Made by a program: the position numbers and the translations under genes. Positions 1 through 6,062 of a stretch of DNA of 6,062 nt are shown here, piece by piece (position 1 is the stretch's first letter; every line of letters begins with the position of its first letter). The notes beneath the pieces are model-generated. The model worked only from the letters and a program-made list of their open reading frames with translations. It was not told where the DNA came from and made no database searches. Source of the DNA: Pseudomonadota bacterium (GTDB lineage Bacteria; Pseudomonadota; Gammaproteobacteria; Halothiobacillales; Halothiobacillaceae). Location: positions 1 to 6,062 of the forward strand of contig JAJYPA010000501.1 of NCBI GenBank assembly GCA_021795795.1. The letters run 5' to 3'.

Positions 1-20
1 GGGACAGCCATCGCTGTCCC
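1..20. repeat. Perfect hairpin-forming inverted repeat at the window edge
   Basis: Eight-base arms (gggacagc at 1-8 and gctgtccc at 13-20) surround a four-base loop, catc. It lies about 90 bp downstream of the bcsB stop codon. It could be part of a terminator for the operon, but the T-run that would be needed on the minus strand lies outside the window, and there is none on the plus-strand side. It could equally be the end of a mobile element or a chance palindrome inside a coding region that continues past the edge. Confidence 0.5.
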
Positions 21-108
21 GCGCTTCTCCGGGTGCGTGTTCTTGCCGAAAGACCGTGGGATAACCCCATCGTTTCGACCTCAAATAGCTCGGGACAAGG
101 CACCTAAT

Positions 109-1026
109 TTATTGCGGGACGTAACACAGGGGGAGATCTTGACGATTCTGTGCAAAAGCTCGGGCTGCTGCCAAGATCTGCGACGGGTTATCACCTGTCA
201 GAATGAGTTGTTCTTCCCGCGTGTCCTTGCCGGAGTGGCGCAACAATAGCTCGGGGCCGTGGCGGCCAACCTTGCTCAAGTTGTGGAAAACGGACCTTTG
301 GCCCAACATGAGAACCAAGGGAGCCACTTTCTCTTGCGATGAGAGATGCCCCTCCTCCACTTGGACCGCGACCGGCTGATGTACCCACAGTGCAACACCA
401 GCAACGGCCGCCTGCGCCGCCTGCAGCATGGTAGAATTGACTGGGCCGCGTAAAATCAGCGGGAGAGAAATCATCGAGTCTGATTCTTGTAAAATCGCTT
501 TCACGTCGGCGAAACTGAGGTGTGCTTGCCGCTCGATTGCCGACTGATACCGCAAGATAGATTGGTAAGCATCAATCTGCGTCCAGGCAGAGGGCCTCTG
601 CGCTCCGACTCGGCTGGGTGGCCGAAGACGTATCGTCACAACCTGAGGCCCAGCGTGCAAGATGCCAGCAGCAAGCGCAACCGTAAACTCTCCTTGCGGG
701 TAGTTTCGATGTTCCCGAACCGCCCCCACATCCTTCCCATTCAGCGATACGATGAGTTCCGTCCCAGTTGGCGTATTCGGTCCCGCGAAATATTGGACCG
801 CTAGTGTGGCATCCTTGGTCTCTTCAACCGGCGGGATAACCCACTGAAAACGAAACGTTGGATGTTTACGATTGAGCACGACAAAGTGCGTACTATTACT
901 AAGCTGTGCAACAGATATGTTTCGCGTTGCACTATCGTCGCTCCATGCAGGGACAGTGGCCCACAAGGCAAGACAGCCCAGCAGATACGCGCTGAACAGA
1001 TTTCCGGGGCGACGATGCACTATCAT
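109..1026 (-). CDS. bcsB: BcsB-like cellulose synthase periplasmic subunit, C-terminally truncated
   Basis: Likely periplasmic partner of BcsA, which in the family receives the growing glucan and, through its C-terminal membrane anchor, is needed for BcsA activity. The N-terminus has a signal peptide: basic residues HRR at 4-6, a hydrophobic core at about 10-26, and a plausible cleavage site after A-W-S (27-29). The mature part resembles the first carbohydrate-binding domain plus first ferredoxin-like domain of BcsB (about 35-295), including the LNGKDVG segment (95-101) and the LTGDNPSQILAAARAFA segment (276-292), which matches where the first repeat ends in E. coli BcsB. The protein stops at 305 residues, whereas family members are usually 700-800. 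The second domain pair and the transmembrane anchor are absent. The start ATG overlaps the bcsA TGA (ATGA), so the genes are translationally coupled. The assignment rests on remembered family features and position after bcsA; it may be a pseudogene. Confidence 0.72.
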   Translation of the reverse strand: MIVHRRPGNLFSAYLLGCLALWATVPAWSDDSATRNISVAQLSNSTHFVVLNRKHPTFRFQWVIPPVEETKDATLAVQYFAGPNTPTGTELIVSLNGKDVGAVREHRNYPQGEFTVALAAGILHAGPQVVTIRLRPPSRVGAQRPSAWTQIDAYQSILRYQSAIERQAHLSFADVKAILQESDSMISLPLILRGPVNSTMLQAAQAAVAGVALWVHQPVAVQVEEGHLSSQEKVAPLVLMLGQRSVFHNLSKVGRHGPELLLRHSGKDTREEQLILTGDNPSQILAAARAFAQNRQDLPLCYVPQ

Positions 1027-3323
1027 CTTGCAATCCGCGGGCGGCGAAAGGAACGTCCTTGCAGCGCACTGACACCTCGTCGGCTACTCCATCGTAGTTG
1101 CCACAAGAGAATTTGATCATGGCTAACACGGAGAAGATAATTGAGCCAATACCACAATCCAGAGAATGTTTTGCCCAAGAAATACGAGTAGGCCCATAAA
1201 AAACCAACCCGACGACGCCGATTCTCCAGATAAGCATCTAGTCGCTGACTGTCGCCATAAACCTGATCAACGATGACCCGTTTTTGAGCGACAGAGGTGT
1301 ACTGAAAACGCAGACCCACCCTCTCCGGCCCAGCAACCGCTACGATCGCGGGGATGCACCCCGCGGATTTCCCTTCTCGATCTACGATGCGTACCGCCAC
1401 AACCTGTTCAGCCAACTGTTTTAGCGTATGAGGAATTGCAAGCTGAGGGAAACCTAACCCAGATATCGAGATGTCCAGAATAGGACCACGAATAATCTGA
1501 CCATTACGACACTCTAGCTCCGCATGTACATCCGAGGCCGCGGGAATGCGATAACTCTCTCGAACTTGTTTGCGCTCCAGCATGACCACCATCGTCGCGC
1601 TGATAATCACAAAGTTCAAGACCTCCCACAACATCGTGAAAGTAAGCTGCGGACGCTCCCCGGGATGGGCGAACCAGCGCCAACACCCTACCAGTAAGGA
1701 CGACAAGATCACCACAAAGAACAGAAGCTGTATCTTAGCTGCTGATGACACAAAATCCCGATCCAGATGTTCGCCTTTCGGAGTCACATTAAATGGCCGT
1801 TTGCCAGGCCTCAAGAATGTGCTGAACAACATGATCGCGGCTAATGGGGTCTGCACCATTTCGTAGACGTCAGACGTCAACGGCCAACGCACCTTACCGT
1901 AAACAAAATCGGAGTAGATCCAAGTCGCCAGAAAATAAGGAGCTCCATAAATCAGATACTGATGAATGGTCGCGTTATACACCATGATGCCGAAAACCAG
2001 AAACATGGAAGGCGCCAACATATTTATGAGACGCACATAGGGGAACAACCAATATGAGAAGCTGGTAATATATGTTAGCTTCTGGGCCCACGATAGTCCG
2101 CCTACCCACAATGGGTTTTTCATCTGCAGGATCTGAATGGCCCCCTGCGCCCAGCGCACGCGCTGACTTATTAAACTTGTCACGGTTTCGGGTTGCAATC
2201 CCAGAACCTGGGATCGATTGAGGAAGACGCTATGATATCCACGTGCGTGTAACGCCATGGCGGTTTCTACGTCCTCCGTGAGAGTGTCGGTCTGAATACC
2301 GCCGACCTCAAGCAGCATGGAACGACGAATGATCGCCGCTGAACCTACGAAGAAACTTGAACCCCAGCCATCCATCCCCTGCTGGATGTATTGCTGAAAA
2401 AGCTCCGTTTCTGGTGGAGAATCGCGGAATATGTCCAGATTCTTCTCCACTGGGTCTGGGTTGATGAAACTGTGGGGCGTTTGAACAACGGCACAGCGAT
2501 CATCCTTCAGGAAGAAGCCGACAGTATTCCGAAGAAAATCCTTTGTGGGGACGTGGTCGGCATCAACGATGACCAACAGATCGCCGCTGAGGGATGGCAG
2601 GACCGCATTGATGTTTCCGGCCTTAGCATGATTGTTATGAACTCGCGTATGGTACTGAGCGCCGACACTGGCGCAAAGCGCTTGTAGCTCAGCGCGTCGA
2701 GCACGGGAGGTCATCGCAGTTTTAGGGTTGGCGCATCGATCGTCCGTACCGCCATCGTCTAGGAGGTGTACAGTAAATCGATCTACCGGGTAATCGATGT
2801 TCAGAGCGCCGAGCAAAGTGATTTCTAGGATGTCCGCTGCCTCGTTGTAGCTAGGTACGAGAATATCTACCGTAGGCCATAACGTCACGTCATCGGGTAA
2901 CGAAGCCGGTTGCCGCTCCCGGGGCGCACAGGATACAAAAAAACCCAATATGGCATAGGTGGCGGCATAGACCTCGGCAAGAAATAGCAGCACACCAAAT
3001 AGATCACTTGCCCAGCCATAACCACCGATTGTAAATTCGACCCGCCATATCAGGTATCGGAATATAAGATAAATAGCGAGCAAAATGTTCGTAACGCGAA
3101 AAAGGTCCCGTACGGTTTGACCCAACCTTATCCGTTTGAGCAGGAACAGTTGTAGCATGAGTATCGAGATCAGCACCATGCTCACCACGGCCTGCGCTGA
3201 GTTTTTCACCGGAAGCTCCGCCAAGGCCAGAGCGCACAGAATCGAGAGCATAAAACAGGTCACGGCTACGCATGAAATCAGCCGCCCCGACCAGCGCTCC
3301 TCTCCATCTGTATTAACTTGCAT
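1023..3323 (-). CDS. bcsA: Cellulose synthase catalytic subunit BcsA (GT2 with C-terminal PilZ domain)
   Basis: Inner-membrane processive family 2 glycosyltransferase that polymerises UDP-glucose into beta-1,4-glucan and exports the chain through its own channel; c-di-GMP activates the family. At 766 residues it is within the normal BcsA range. Order: N-terminal membrane helices (about 16-131), GT domain (about 150-400), further membrane helices (about 415-582), PilZ domain (about 584-690), and a C-terminal amphipathic tail. Visible motifs: DD 189-190, HAKAGN 232-237, DAD 254-256, TED 349-351, QRVRW 387-391, and gating-loop motif FNVTPK 511-516. PilZ has the RxxxR switch (R588, R592) and DxSxxG (D617, S619, G622). 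The usual FFCGS motif reads FFVGS (324-328). The DDGGT form (189-193) is closer to the Rhodobacter type than the E. coli type. The start overlaps the preceding SDR gene by 11 bp, with a GGGAGA ribosome site about 9 nt upstream. The product could be cellulose or a modified beta-glucan. Confidence 0.95.
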   Translation of the reverse strand: MQVNTDGEERWSGRLISCVAVTCFMLSILCALALAELPVKNSAQAVVSMVLISILMLQLFLLKRIRLGQTVRDLFRVTNILLAIYLIFRYLIWRVEFTIGGYGWASDLFGVLLFLAEVYAATYAILGFFVSCAPRERQPASLPDDVTLWPTVDILVPSYNEAADILEITLLGALNIDYPVDRFTVHLLDDGGTDDRCANPKTAMTSRARRAELQALCASVGAQYHTRVHNNHAKAGNINAVLPSLSGDLLVIVDADHVPTKDFLRNTVGFFLKDDRCAVVQTPHSFINPDPVEKNLDIFRDSPPETELFQQYIQQGMDGWGSSFFVGSAAIIRRSMLLEVGGIQTDTLTEDVETAMALHARGYHSVFLNRSQVLGLQPETVTSLISQRVRWAQGAIQILQMKNPLWVGGLSWAQKLTYITSFSYWLFPYVRLINMLAPSMFLVFGIMVYNATIHQYLIYGAPYFLATWIYSDFVYGKVRWPLTSDVYEMVQTPLAAIMLFSTFLRPGKRPFNVTPKGEHLDRDFVSSAAKIQLLFFVVILSSLLVGCWRWFAHPGERPQLTFTMLWEVLNFVIISATMVVMLERKQVRESYRIPAASDVHAELECRNGQIIRGPILDISISGLGFPQLAIPHTLKQLAEQVVAVRIVDREGKSAGCIPAIVAVAGPERVGLRFQYTSVAQKRVIVDQVYGDSQRLDAYLENRRRRVGFLWAYSYFLGKTFSGLWYWLNYLLRVSHDQILLWQLRWSSRRGVSALQGRSFRRPRIAR

Positions 3324-4308
3324 GACGCATTATCTCCCAATGCGCTTCATACCAATCGAGAGTGGATCGCAAGCCGTCCGTAAGAGAGATTTTTGGAGCC
3401 CAATCCAGCATGCGCCGCGCCTTACCAATATCCAGATACTTGATGGCTGGATGGGATCTTTTCTCCCCTCGGAAAATTGGCTTGTCGGAATTCCTACCGT
3501 GCAATTGCGCCAGACGTTCTGCAACTACGTATATAGAGGTCGCCTCGCCGTTCCCAAAATTGAAAGCTTCTCCTGCCTGATCCTGCAGTTTTTCTCCCAC
3601 CTTCAGATAGGCATCAGCCATATCGGCGACATGCAAAAAATCGAGTTGCGAACTGCCATCATCTCTTGTGCCAAAATCGTAGGCCTGGTTTTCCAGTAGA
3701 TTATAAATCGCTCGGGGAACCAGACGACTAAAATTTATGTCCCCGGGGCCATAGGTGTTCATGAATCGACACACGCCGATTCTCAGGTTGTATATTTTGG
3801 CGTAGCTGCGCGCCACACAGTCCGCTGCCACTTTGGAAGACGCGTAGACGTTTGTAGCGTCCAGCGGTGGAGCATCTTCGCTGATAGGCTCATTGCAGAT
3901 GGTGGCTCCATAGTACGCGCCACTGGATGCCACCACCATCCGTTCTATTGTACTGCTAGAACGCATCGCCTCGAGAAGGGTATAGGTTCCCATTGCATTG
4001 ACACTAAGCGTCTCCCACGGCAATTGATTACTGATAGGGACGATGGGTTGGGCGGCCAAATGAAATACGGTGTCTATAGCGAAACGAGAAAGGCTGAGGC
4101 GGACGAAATCTAGATCCCGGATATCTCCGAATAGCAGTTGAACGTGTCGATCCAGACCTTGGATGTGTAAATACGACCAGCGAGAAACCAGTCTATCGAG
4201 AACGAATACGCGGGCGCCCAGTTCGAGCAGACGCGCGCACAGGTGCGCGCCCCCAAAGCCTGCCCCCCCGGTGACTAGACAGTTCCTACCCTGCCAGAAG
4301 CTGAACAT
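3313..4308 (-). CDS. NAD-dependent nucleotide-sugar epimerase/dehydratase (extended SDR), second of a tandem pair
   Basis: Cytoplasmic extended SDR of 331 residues, predicted to epimerise or dehydrate an NDP-sugar. The Rossmann motif TGGAGFGG is at 13-20, with D38 closing beta-2 (which favours NAD), GDIRD 61-65, HLAAQP 83-88, active-site SS at 128-129, YxxxK at Y155 and K159, and RFMNTYGP 181-188. The HLAAQP motif and the C-terminal KYLDIGKARRMLDW segment recall CDP-glucose 4,6-dehydratases, but substrate cannot be fixed from motifs. I chose the ATG at 4308 because the Rossmann strand begins right after it and AGGAG (4319-4323) lies 10 nt upstream. An in-frame ATG at 4410 would add 34 residues of non-family sequence and overlap the previous gene by 125 bp. 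With the chosen start, the overlap with the upstream SDR gene is 23 bp; its own end overlaps bcsA by 11 bp. Confidence 0.88.
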   Translation of the reverse strand: MFSFWQGRNCLVTGGAGFGGAHLCARLLELGARVFVLDRLVSRWSYLHIQGLDRHVQLLFGDIRDLDFVRLSLSRFAIDTVFHLAAQPIVPISNQLPWETLSVNAMGTYTLLEAMRSSSTIERMVVASSGAYYGATICNEPISEDAPPLDATNVYASSKVAADCVARSYAKIYNLRIGVCRFMNTYGPGDINFSRLVPRAIYNLLENQAYDFGTRDDGSSQLDFLHVADMADAYLKVGEKLQDQAGEAFNFGNGEATSIYVVAERLAQLHGRNSDKPIFRGEKRSHPAIKYLDIGKARRMLDWAPKISLTDGLRSTLDWYEAHWEIMRHAS

Positions 4309-5422
4309 GTGGCCGCGTCTCCTGAGTGGAACGATAATATTGACGATAAAACCGAATAGTCTCCTGGAGAGTTTCCAAAAAACGATCTGACGGACAGAAT
4401 CCGGTATCATTCACTAATTTCTCCCCGTTCAGATGCTGCTTGGTAATGGCATGAATGGTCGATGCGTTGGCGCTGACCTTGACGCTGATTCCGTTTTTGA
4501 GAATCTCTGCGGAACGGACTGGCTCATACTTTTCTTCCACCGCCGCGGCTAGTTCAACTATAGTTCTCAACATTGCCGGCGTGGTAAGATAAGTACCACC
4601 TGCTAGATTGTATACTTCTCCTCGGCAAACGGTGTTATGCGCCATCAGTACGATTGCGCTAACCAGCTCATCGACATAAAGGTAATCACGCTGATGTTCT
4701 ATGGCGTCAAAATAAAGCTCAGGGGCTTCTGGGGCCTCACCAGAAAACATCTTGCTCATTGCTTTTGGAAGCAACCGATAGCCTGTATTAAAATCATAAG
4801 GACCGTAAATATTACACATTCGGAGCGTGACGGTCGGGAGCTGGAATGCCTCATGGTAGGTCCGTGAGAAGACGTCCGCAGCAAGCTTGGCGGAGTCGTA
4901 AACACCTATTCCACGGAGCGGGGTCAGGTGCTCGAAGTACGAATCACCATCCATTTCTCCGTACACTTTGTCCGTAGAGGATAAAAATATCATATTGGGT
5001 TTATATGATGATAATCGGCAGGCTTCAAGAACATTTATCCAGCCCATAGTATTCGACATTATCGTGTCGTATGGCGCGGTTAGCGCTTTTTCGATTACGG
5101 AAGCAAAAGCGGCAAAGTGAAATATGTAATGATATCTGCCATTATTTATGACATCCATCATGGCTTGCTTGTTGGTGACATCGGCCTCAATAATGCTGAC
5201 CTGATCCCGAAGTTGTTGTCGCGGGCAGTTAATTTGGGATTCCCTTGCCTCGGAAACATCGATATCAAGCACAGTGACATCGGCACCGTACTGTACAAGA
5301 CGGCGAGCCACGTGCCCTCCGATAAAACCAAAGCCTCCAGTGATTAACACTTTCTTTGCGTGAAAATATTCGTCCACGTTGTGGATGTTCAAGGGTTGCT
5401 GAATCTTTGTATTGGTCGACAT
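4286..5422 (-). CDS. NAD-dependent nucleotide-sugar epimerase/dehydratase (extended SDR), first gene of the operon
   Basis: Cytoplasmic extended SDR of 378 residues acting on an NDP-sugar. A short N-terminal extension of about 22 residues precedes the Rossmann motif TGGFGFIGG (28-36). Other features are D53 at the end of beta-2 (NAD type), ADV 80-82, FHFAAF 101-106, active-site SSTDKVYG 148-155, catalytic Y175 and K179 (YDSAK), RMCNIYGP 201-208, the RDYLYVDE segment 245-252, and YNLAGG 271-276. The SSTDKVYG form is reminiscent of 4,6-dehydratases of the CDP-glucose or GDP-mannose type, but the C-terminus lacks the LGWxP signature (it reads TGFCPSDRF at 340-348), so substrate is open. It leads a four-gene overlapping operon with a second SDR and bcsA, implying a role in supplying or modifying sugar for the exported glycan. 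The start is supported by GGAAGGA 7 nt upstream. It looks more AT-rich than the bcs genes by eye. Confidence 0.88.
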   Translation of the reverse strand: MSTNTKIQQPLNIHNVDEYFHAKKVLITGGFGFIGGHVARRLVQYGADVTVLDIDVSEARESQINCPRQQLRDQVSIIEADVTNKQAMMDVINNGRYHYIFHFAAFASVIEKALTAPYDTIMSNTMGWINVLEACRLSSYKPNMIFLSSTDKVYGEMDGDSYFEHLTPLRGIGVYDSAKLAADVFSRTYHEAFQLPTVTLRMCNIYGPYDFNTGYRLLPKAMSKMFSGEAPEAPELYFDAIEHQRDYLYVDELVSAIVLMAHNTVCRGEVYNLAGGTYLTTPAMLRTIVELAAAVEEKYEPVRSAEILKNGISVKVSANASTIHAITKQHLNGEKLVNDTGFCPSDRFLETLQETIRFYRQYYRSTQETRPHVQLLAG

Positions 5423-5425
5423 ATA

Positions 5426-5436
5426 TCCTTCCTTCC
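5426..5436 (-). promoter_or_regulatory. Shine-Dalgarno sequence of the first SDR gene
   Basis: Reading on the minus strand, GGAAGGAAGGA is followed by TAT and the ATG at 5422. The GGAAGGA core sits 7 nt from the start, and a second AGGA only 3 nt away overlaps the same tract. This is the strongest ribosome binding site in the window and fixes the operon's first start codon. Confidence 0.75.
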
Positions 5437-5460
5437 GGCGGTTAAACCGGCTAGCAACAC

Positions 5461-5475
5461 TACATTCTCAATGTA
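5461..5475. repeat. Inverted repeat TACATT-CTC-AATGTA in the leader
   Basis: Perfect 6-bp arms around a 3-nt centre, 39-53 bp upstream of the first start codon. It could be an operator or a small RNA hairpin in the leader. No regulator can be named from the sequence. Confidence 0.4.
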
Positions 5476-5581
5476 CCTGCAAACGTCCAAGAAACTATGC
5501 AGCAGTGGTAGGCAGTATTCGTGCCACAGCCTAACTATCTGACCAAAAAAAGTAAAAGAATATGGCGTTATACTAATATGT

Positions 5582-5610
5582 CTTATATTTATTACACCTT
5601 GCTTGCACAA
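5582..5610 (-). promoter_or_regulatory. Candidate sigma-70 promoter for the SDR-SDR-bcsA-bcsB operon
   Basis: On the minus strand, TTGTGC (5610-5605) and TATAAG (5587-5582) are separated by exactly 17 bp. The -10 matches 5 of 6 consensus bases and the -35 only the first 3. It lies in the AT-rich leader and points at the operon; transcription would start near 5575. The weak -35 may mean an activator is needed, or that the match is chance in AT-rich DNA. Confidence 0.35.
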
Positions 5611-5721
5611 TAACAGATGTTGAATGACAATCAGCAAAGTACGTGGGCGGAGGTGTTTGTTAACCTCATCCTGAATGCGTGATCTCGCGTTTCGAAACAC
5701 AGAGTAATATTATGTTTTATA

Positions 5722-5730
5722 TGGTATAAT
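5722..5730 (+). promoter_or_regulatory. Extended -10 promoter element facing right
   Basis: TGGTATAAT is a perfect TGn-TATAAT extended -10 on the plus strand, 36 bp before the ATG of the transposase-like fragment. No good -35 is visible 16-18 bp upstream, which extended -10 promoters can tolerate. It may be the relic promoter of the inserted element, and would run against the operon's own direction. Confidence 0.35.
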
Positions 5731-5765
5731 CTGATCTGGCTCGCCTCGCCACCCAATGGGTGCGC

Positions 5766-5873
5766 ATGGAGTCCACGAGAGTTGTGCTGGATCTAAGCGG
5801 CGGCACGCTGACTTCCTTGGCCGGACTGGCCTTGGTTGGCCAGGCTCTGCGCCGCTTTGCACAAGTGCCGTAG
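5766..5873 (+). pseudogene. N-terminal fragment of a transposase, possibly IS1380-like
   Basis: A 35-codon reading frame (ATG 5766, TAG 5871) opposite to the operon, open in frame back to a stop at 5727. The segment VVLDLSGGTLTSLAGLAL (residues 6-23) resembles, from memory, the start of IS1380-family (DDE group 1) transposases, where a strand is followed by LTS/LTGxAGL. Full-length proteins of that family are 400 residues or more, so this would be a relic cut off soon after its start. There is no visible ribosome site. GC content rises sharply near 5732, consistent with a foreign insert. The family call is tentative; the fragment could also be a chance frame in GC-rich DNA. Confidence 0.35.
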
Positions 5874-5927
5874 CTGGTAGATCCCGCCTTTCCCGTAGCT
5901 CGGGCATCCCGAACTGTCGGTTGGCGC

Positions 5928-5942
5928 GGGGAACAGTTCCCC
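5928..5942. repeat. GC-rich 15-nt palindrome in the putative IS remnant
   Basis: GGGGAAC, a central A, then GTTCCCC: perfect 7-bp arms. It is 19 bp from the tRNA terminator region and near the right end of the GC-rich patch, so it may belong to the end of the decayed mobile element. There is no T-run after it on either strand, so it is not a standard intrinsic terminator. Confidence 0.45.
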
Positions 5943-5960
5943 CGAATGTCCCCCACAGGC

Positions 5961-5995
5961 AATAAAAAAGCACCCAGACATTCGTCTAAGTGCTT
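5961..5995 (-). terminator. Intrinsic terminator of the tRNA gene
   Basis: On the minus strand, a 12-bp stem (5995-5984 pairing with 5979-5968, two G-U pairs) closes a four-base GAAT loop and runs directly into TTTTTTATT (down to 5961). It starts 8 bp after the tRNA CCA end. This is a textbook Rho-independent terminator, and it separates the tRNA unit from the operon to its left. Confidence 0.9.
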
Positions 5996-6003
5996 GATTT
6001 ATT

Positions 6004-6062
6004 TGGTGGCGCTTCAGGGACTCGAACCCCGGACACGCGGATTATGATTCCGCTGCTCTAAC
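6004..6062 (-). tRNA. tRNA with anticodon CAT, probably elongator Met (3' part; 5' end beyond the window)
   Basis: Read on the minus strand, the visible 59 nt hold the end of the D-arm (GTTAGAGC), an anticodon stem GCGGA/TCCGC around loop ATCATAA (anticodon CAT), variable bases GTGTC, a T-arm with loop TTCGAGT, the 3' acceptor strand AAGCGCC, discriminator A and an encoded CCA. The 5' acceptor half, expected to read GGCGCTT, is off the window. The body resembles Pseudomonas-type elongator tRNA-Met. A lysidine-modified tRNA-Ile also carries CAT and is not strictly excluded without the full D-arm and acceptor. Initiator Met is unlikely because its anticodon stem has three G-C pairs next to the loop. 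Confidence 0.92.

Larger units (their letters stand above)
5423..5732 (-). other. AT-rich gene-free leader upstream of the operon
   Basis: About 310 bp with no convincing gene. A 103-codon minus-strand frame (GTG at 5700 to 5389) crosses it but has no ribosome site, overlaps the SDR start and resembles nothing I know. The stretch is visibly more AT-rich than its flanks. It holds a candidate promoter, one clear inverted repeat (5461-5475), a smaller palindrome CGGTT-A-AACCG (5439-5449) beside the ribosome site, and a T-rich tract on the minus strand near 5542-5555. If the candidate promoter is right, the transcript has an untranslated leader of roughly 150 nt. Confidence 0.6.

Noticed and set aside
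86..254. Repeated tagctcggg/aagctcggg words near the bcsB end, also near 5896
   Set aside because: Short words, some inside the bcsB reading frame; no extended repeat around them, so likely codon-driven chance.
3136..3699. 187-codon plus-strand frame across the bcsA-SDR junction
   Set aside because: It is antisense to two genes with intact family motifs, has no family resemblance, and is best explained as a shadow frame.
4309..4410. Upstream ATG at 4410 extending the second SDR by 34 residues
   Set aside because: The extra residues are not SDR-like and would overlap the previous gene by 125 bp. The ATG at 4308 has AGGAG upstream and begins just before the Rossmann strand.
5389..5700. 103-codon minus-strand frame in the leader, overlapping the start of the first SDR gene
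   Set aside because: It has a GTG start with no ribosome site, no recognisable domain, and overlaps the well-supported SDR start by 34 bp.
5710..5973. Minus-strand frames of 60-90 codons over the GC-rich patch
   Set aside because: They run through the tRNA terminator T-run, are proline/arginine-rich as GC-rich shadow frames tend to be, and match nothing I know.
1..6062. CRISPR array or tandem repeats
   Set aside because: No regularly spaced direct repeats were seen anywhere in the window.

Overview
The window is a stretch of bacterial chromosome, most likely from a Gram-negative proteobacterium. The evidence is a BcsA/BcsB-type cellulose synthase pair with a c-di-GMP-binding PilZ domain, an exported periplasmic subunit with a signal peptide, and a tRNA with an encoded CCA end. 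The tRNA body looks gammaproteobacterial or Acidithiobacillia-like to me, but I cannot name the genus from sequence alone.

Layout, read right to left because all firm genes are on the minus strand. At the right edge is the 3' part of a tRNA with anticodon CAT (probably elongator Met), followed by a clear intrinsic terminator. Next is a GC-rich patch of about 230 bp that looks like the remnant of an insertion sequence: a 35-codon transposase-like N-terminus reading the opposite way, plus a 15-nt palindrome. An AT-rich, gene-free leader of about 310 bp follows, with a candidate promoter, a small inverted repeat and a good Shine-Dalgarno sequence. A tightly packed four-gene operon then runs to the left edge: two extended short-chain dehydrogenase/reductase (SDR) nucleotide-sugar enzymes, bcsA, and a bcsB that stops after about 305 codons. 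All three junctions overlap (23, 11 and 4 bp), which points to translational coupling. The last 108 bp hold no recognisable gene, only a perfect 8-bp-stem hairpin at the window edge.

How the genes may work together: the SDR enzymes would make or alter a nucleotide-diphosphate sugar in the cytoplasm. BcsA would polymerise and export a beta-linked glycan across the inner membrane under c-di-GMP control, and BcsB would receive the chain in the periplasm. BcsA keeps all the catalytic and PilZ motifs. BcsB contains only the first half of the usual fold and lacks the C-terminal membrane anchor that contacts and activates BcsA. The locus is therefore either decayed or truncated at its 3' end, or an unusual variant whose missing half lies elsewhere. 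The most interesting points are the coupling of two sugar-nucleotide SDRs to a c-di-GMP-gated synthase and the abrupt end of BcsB.
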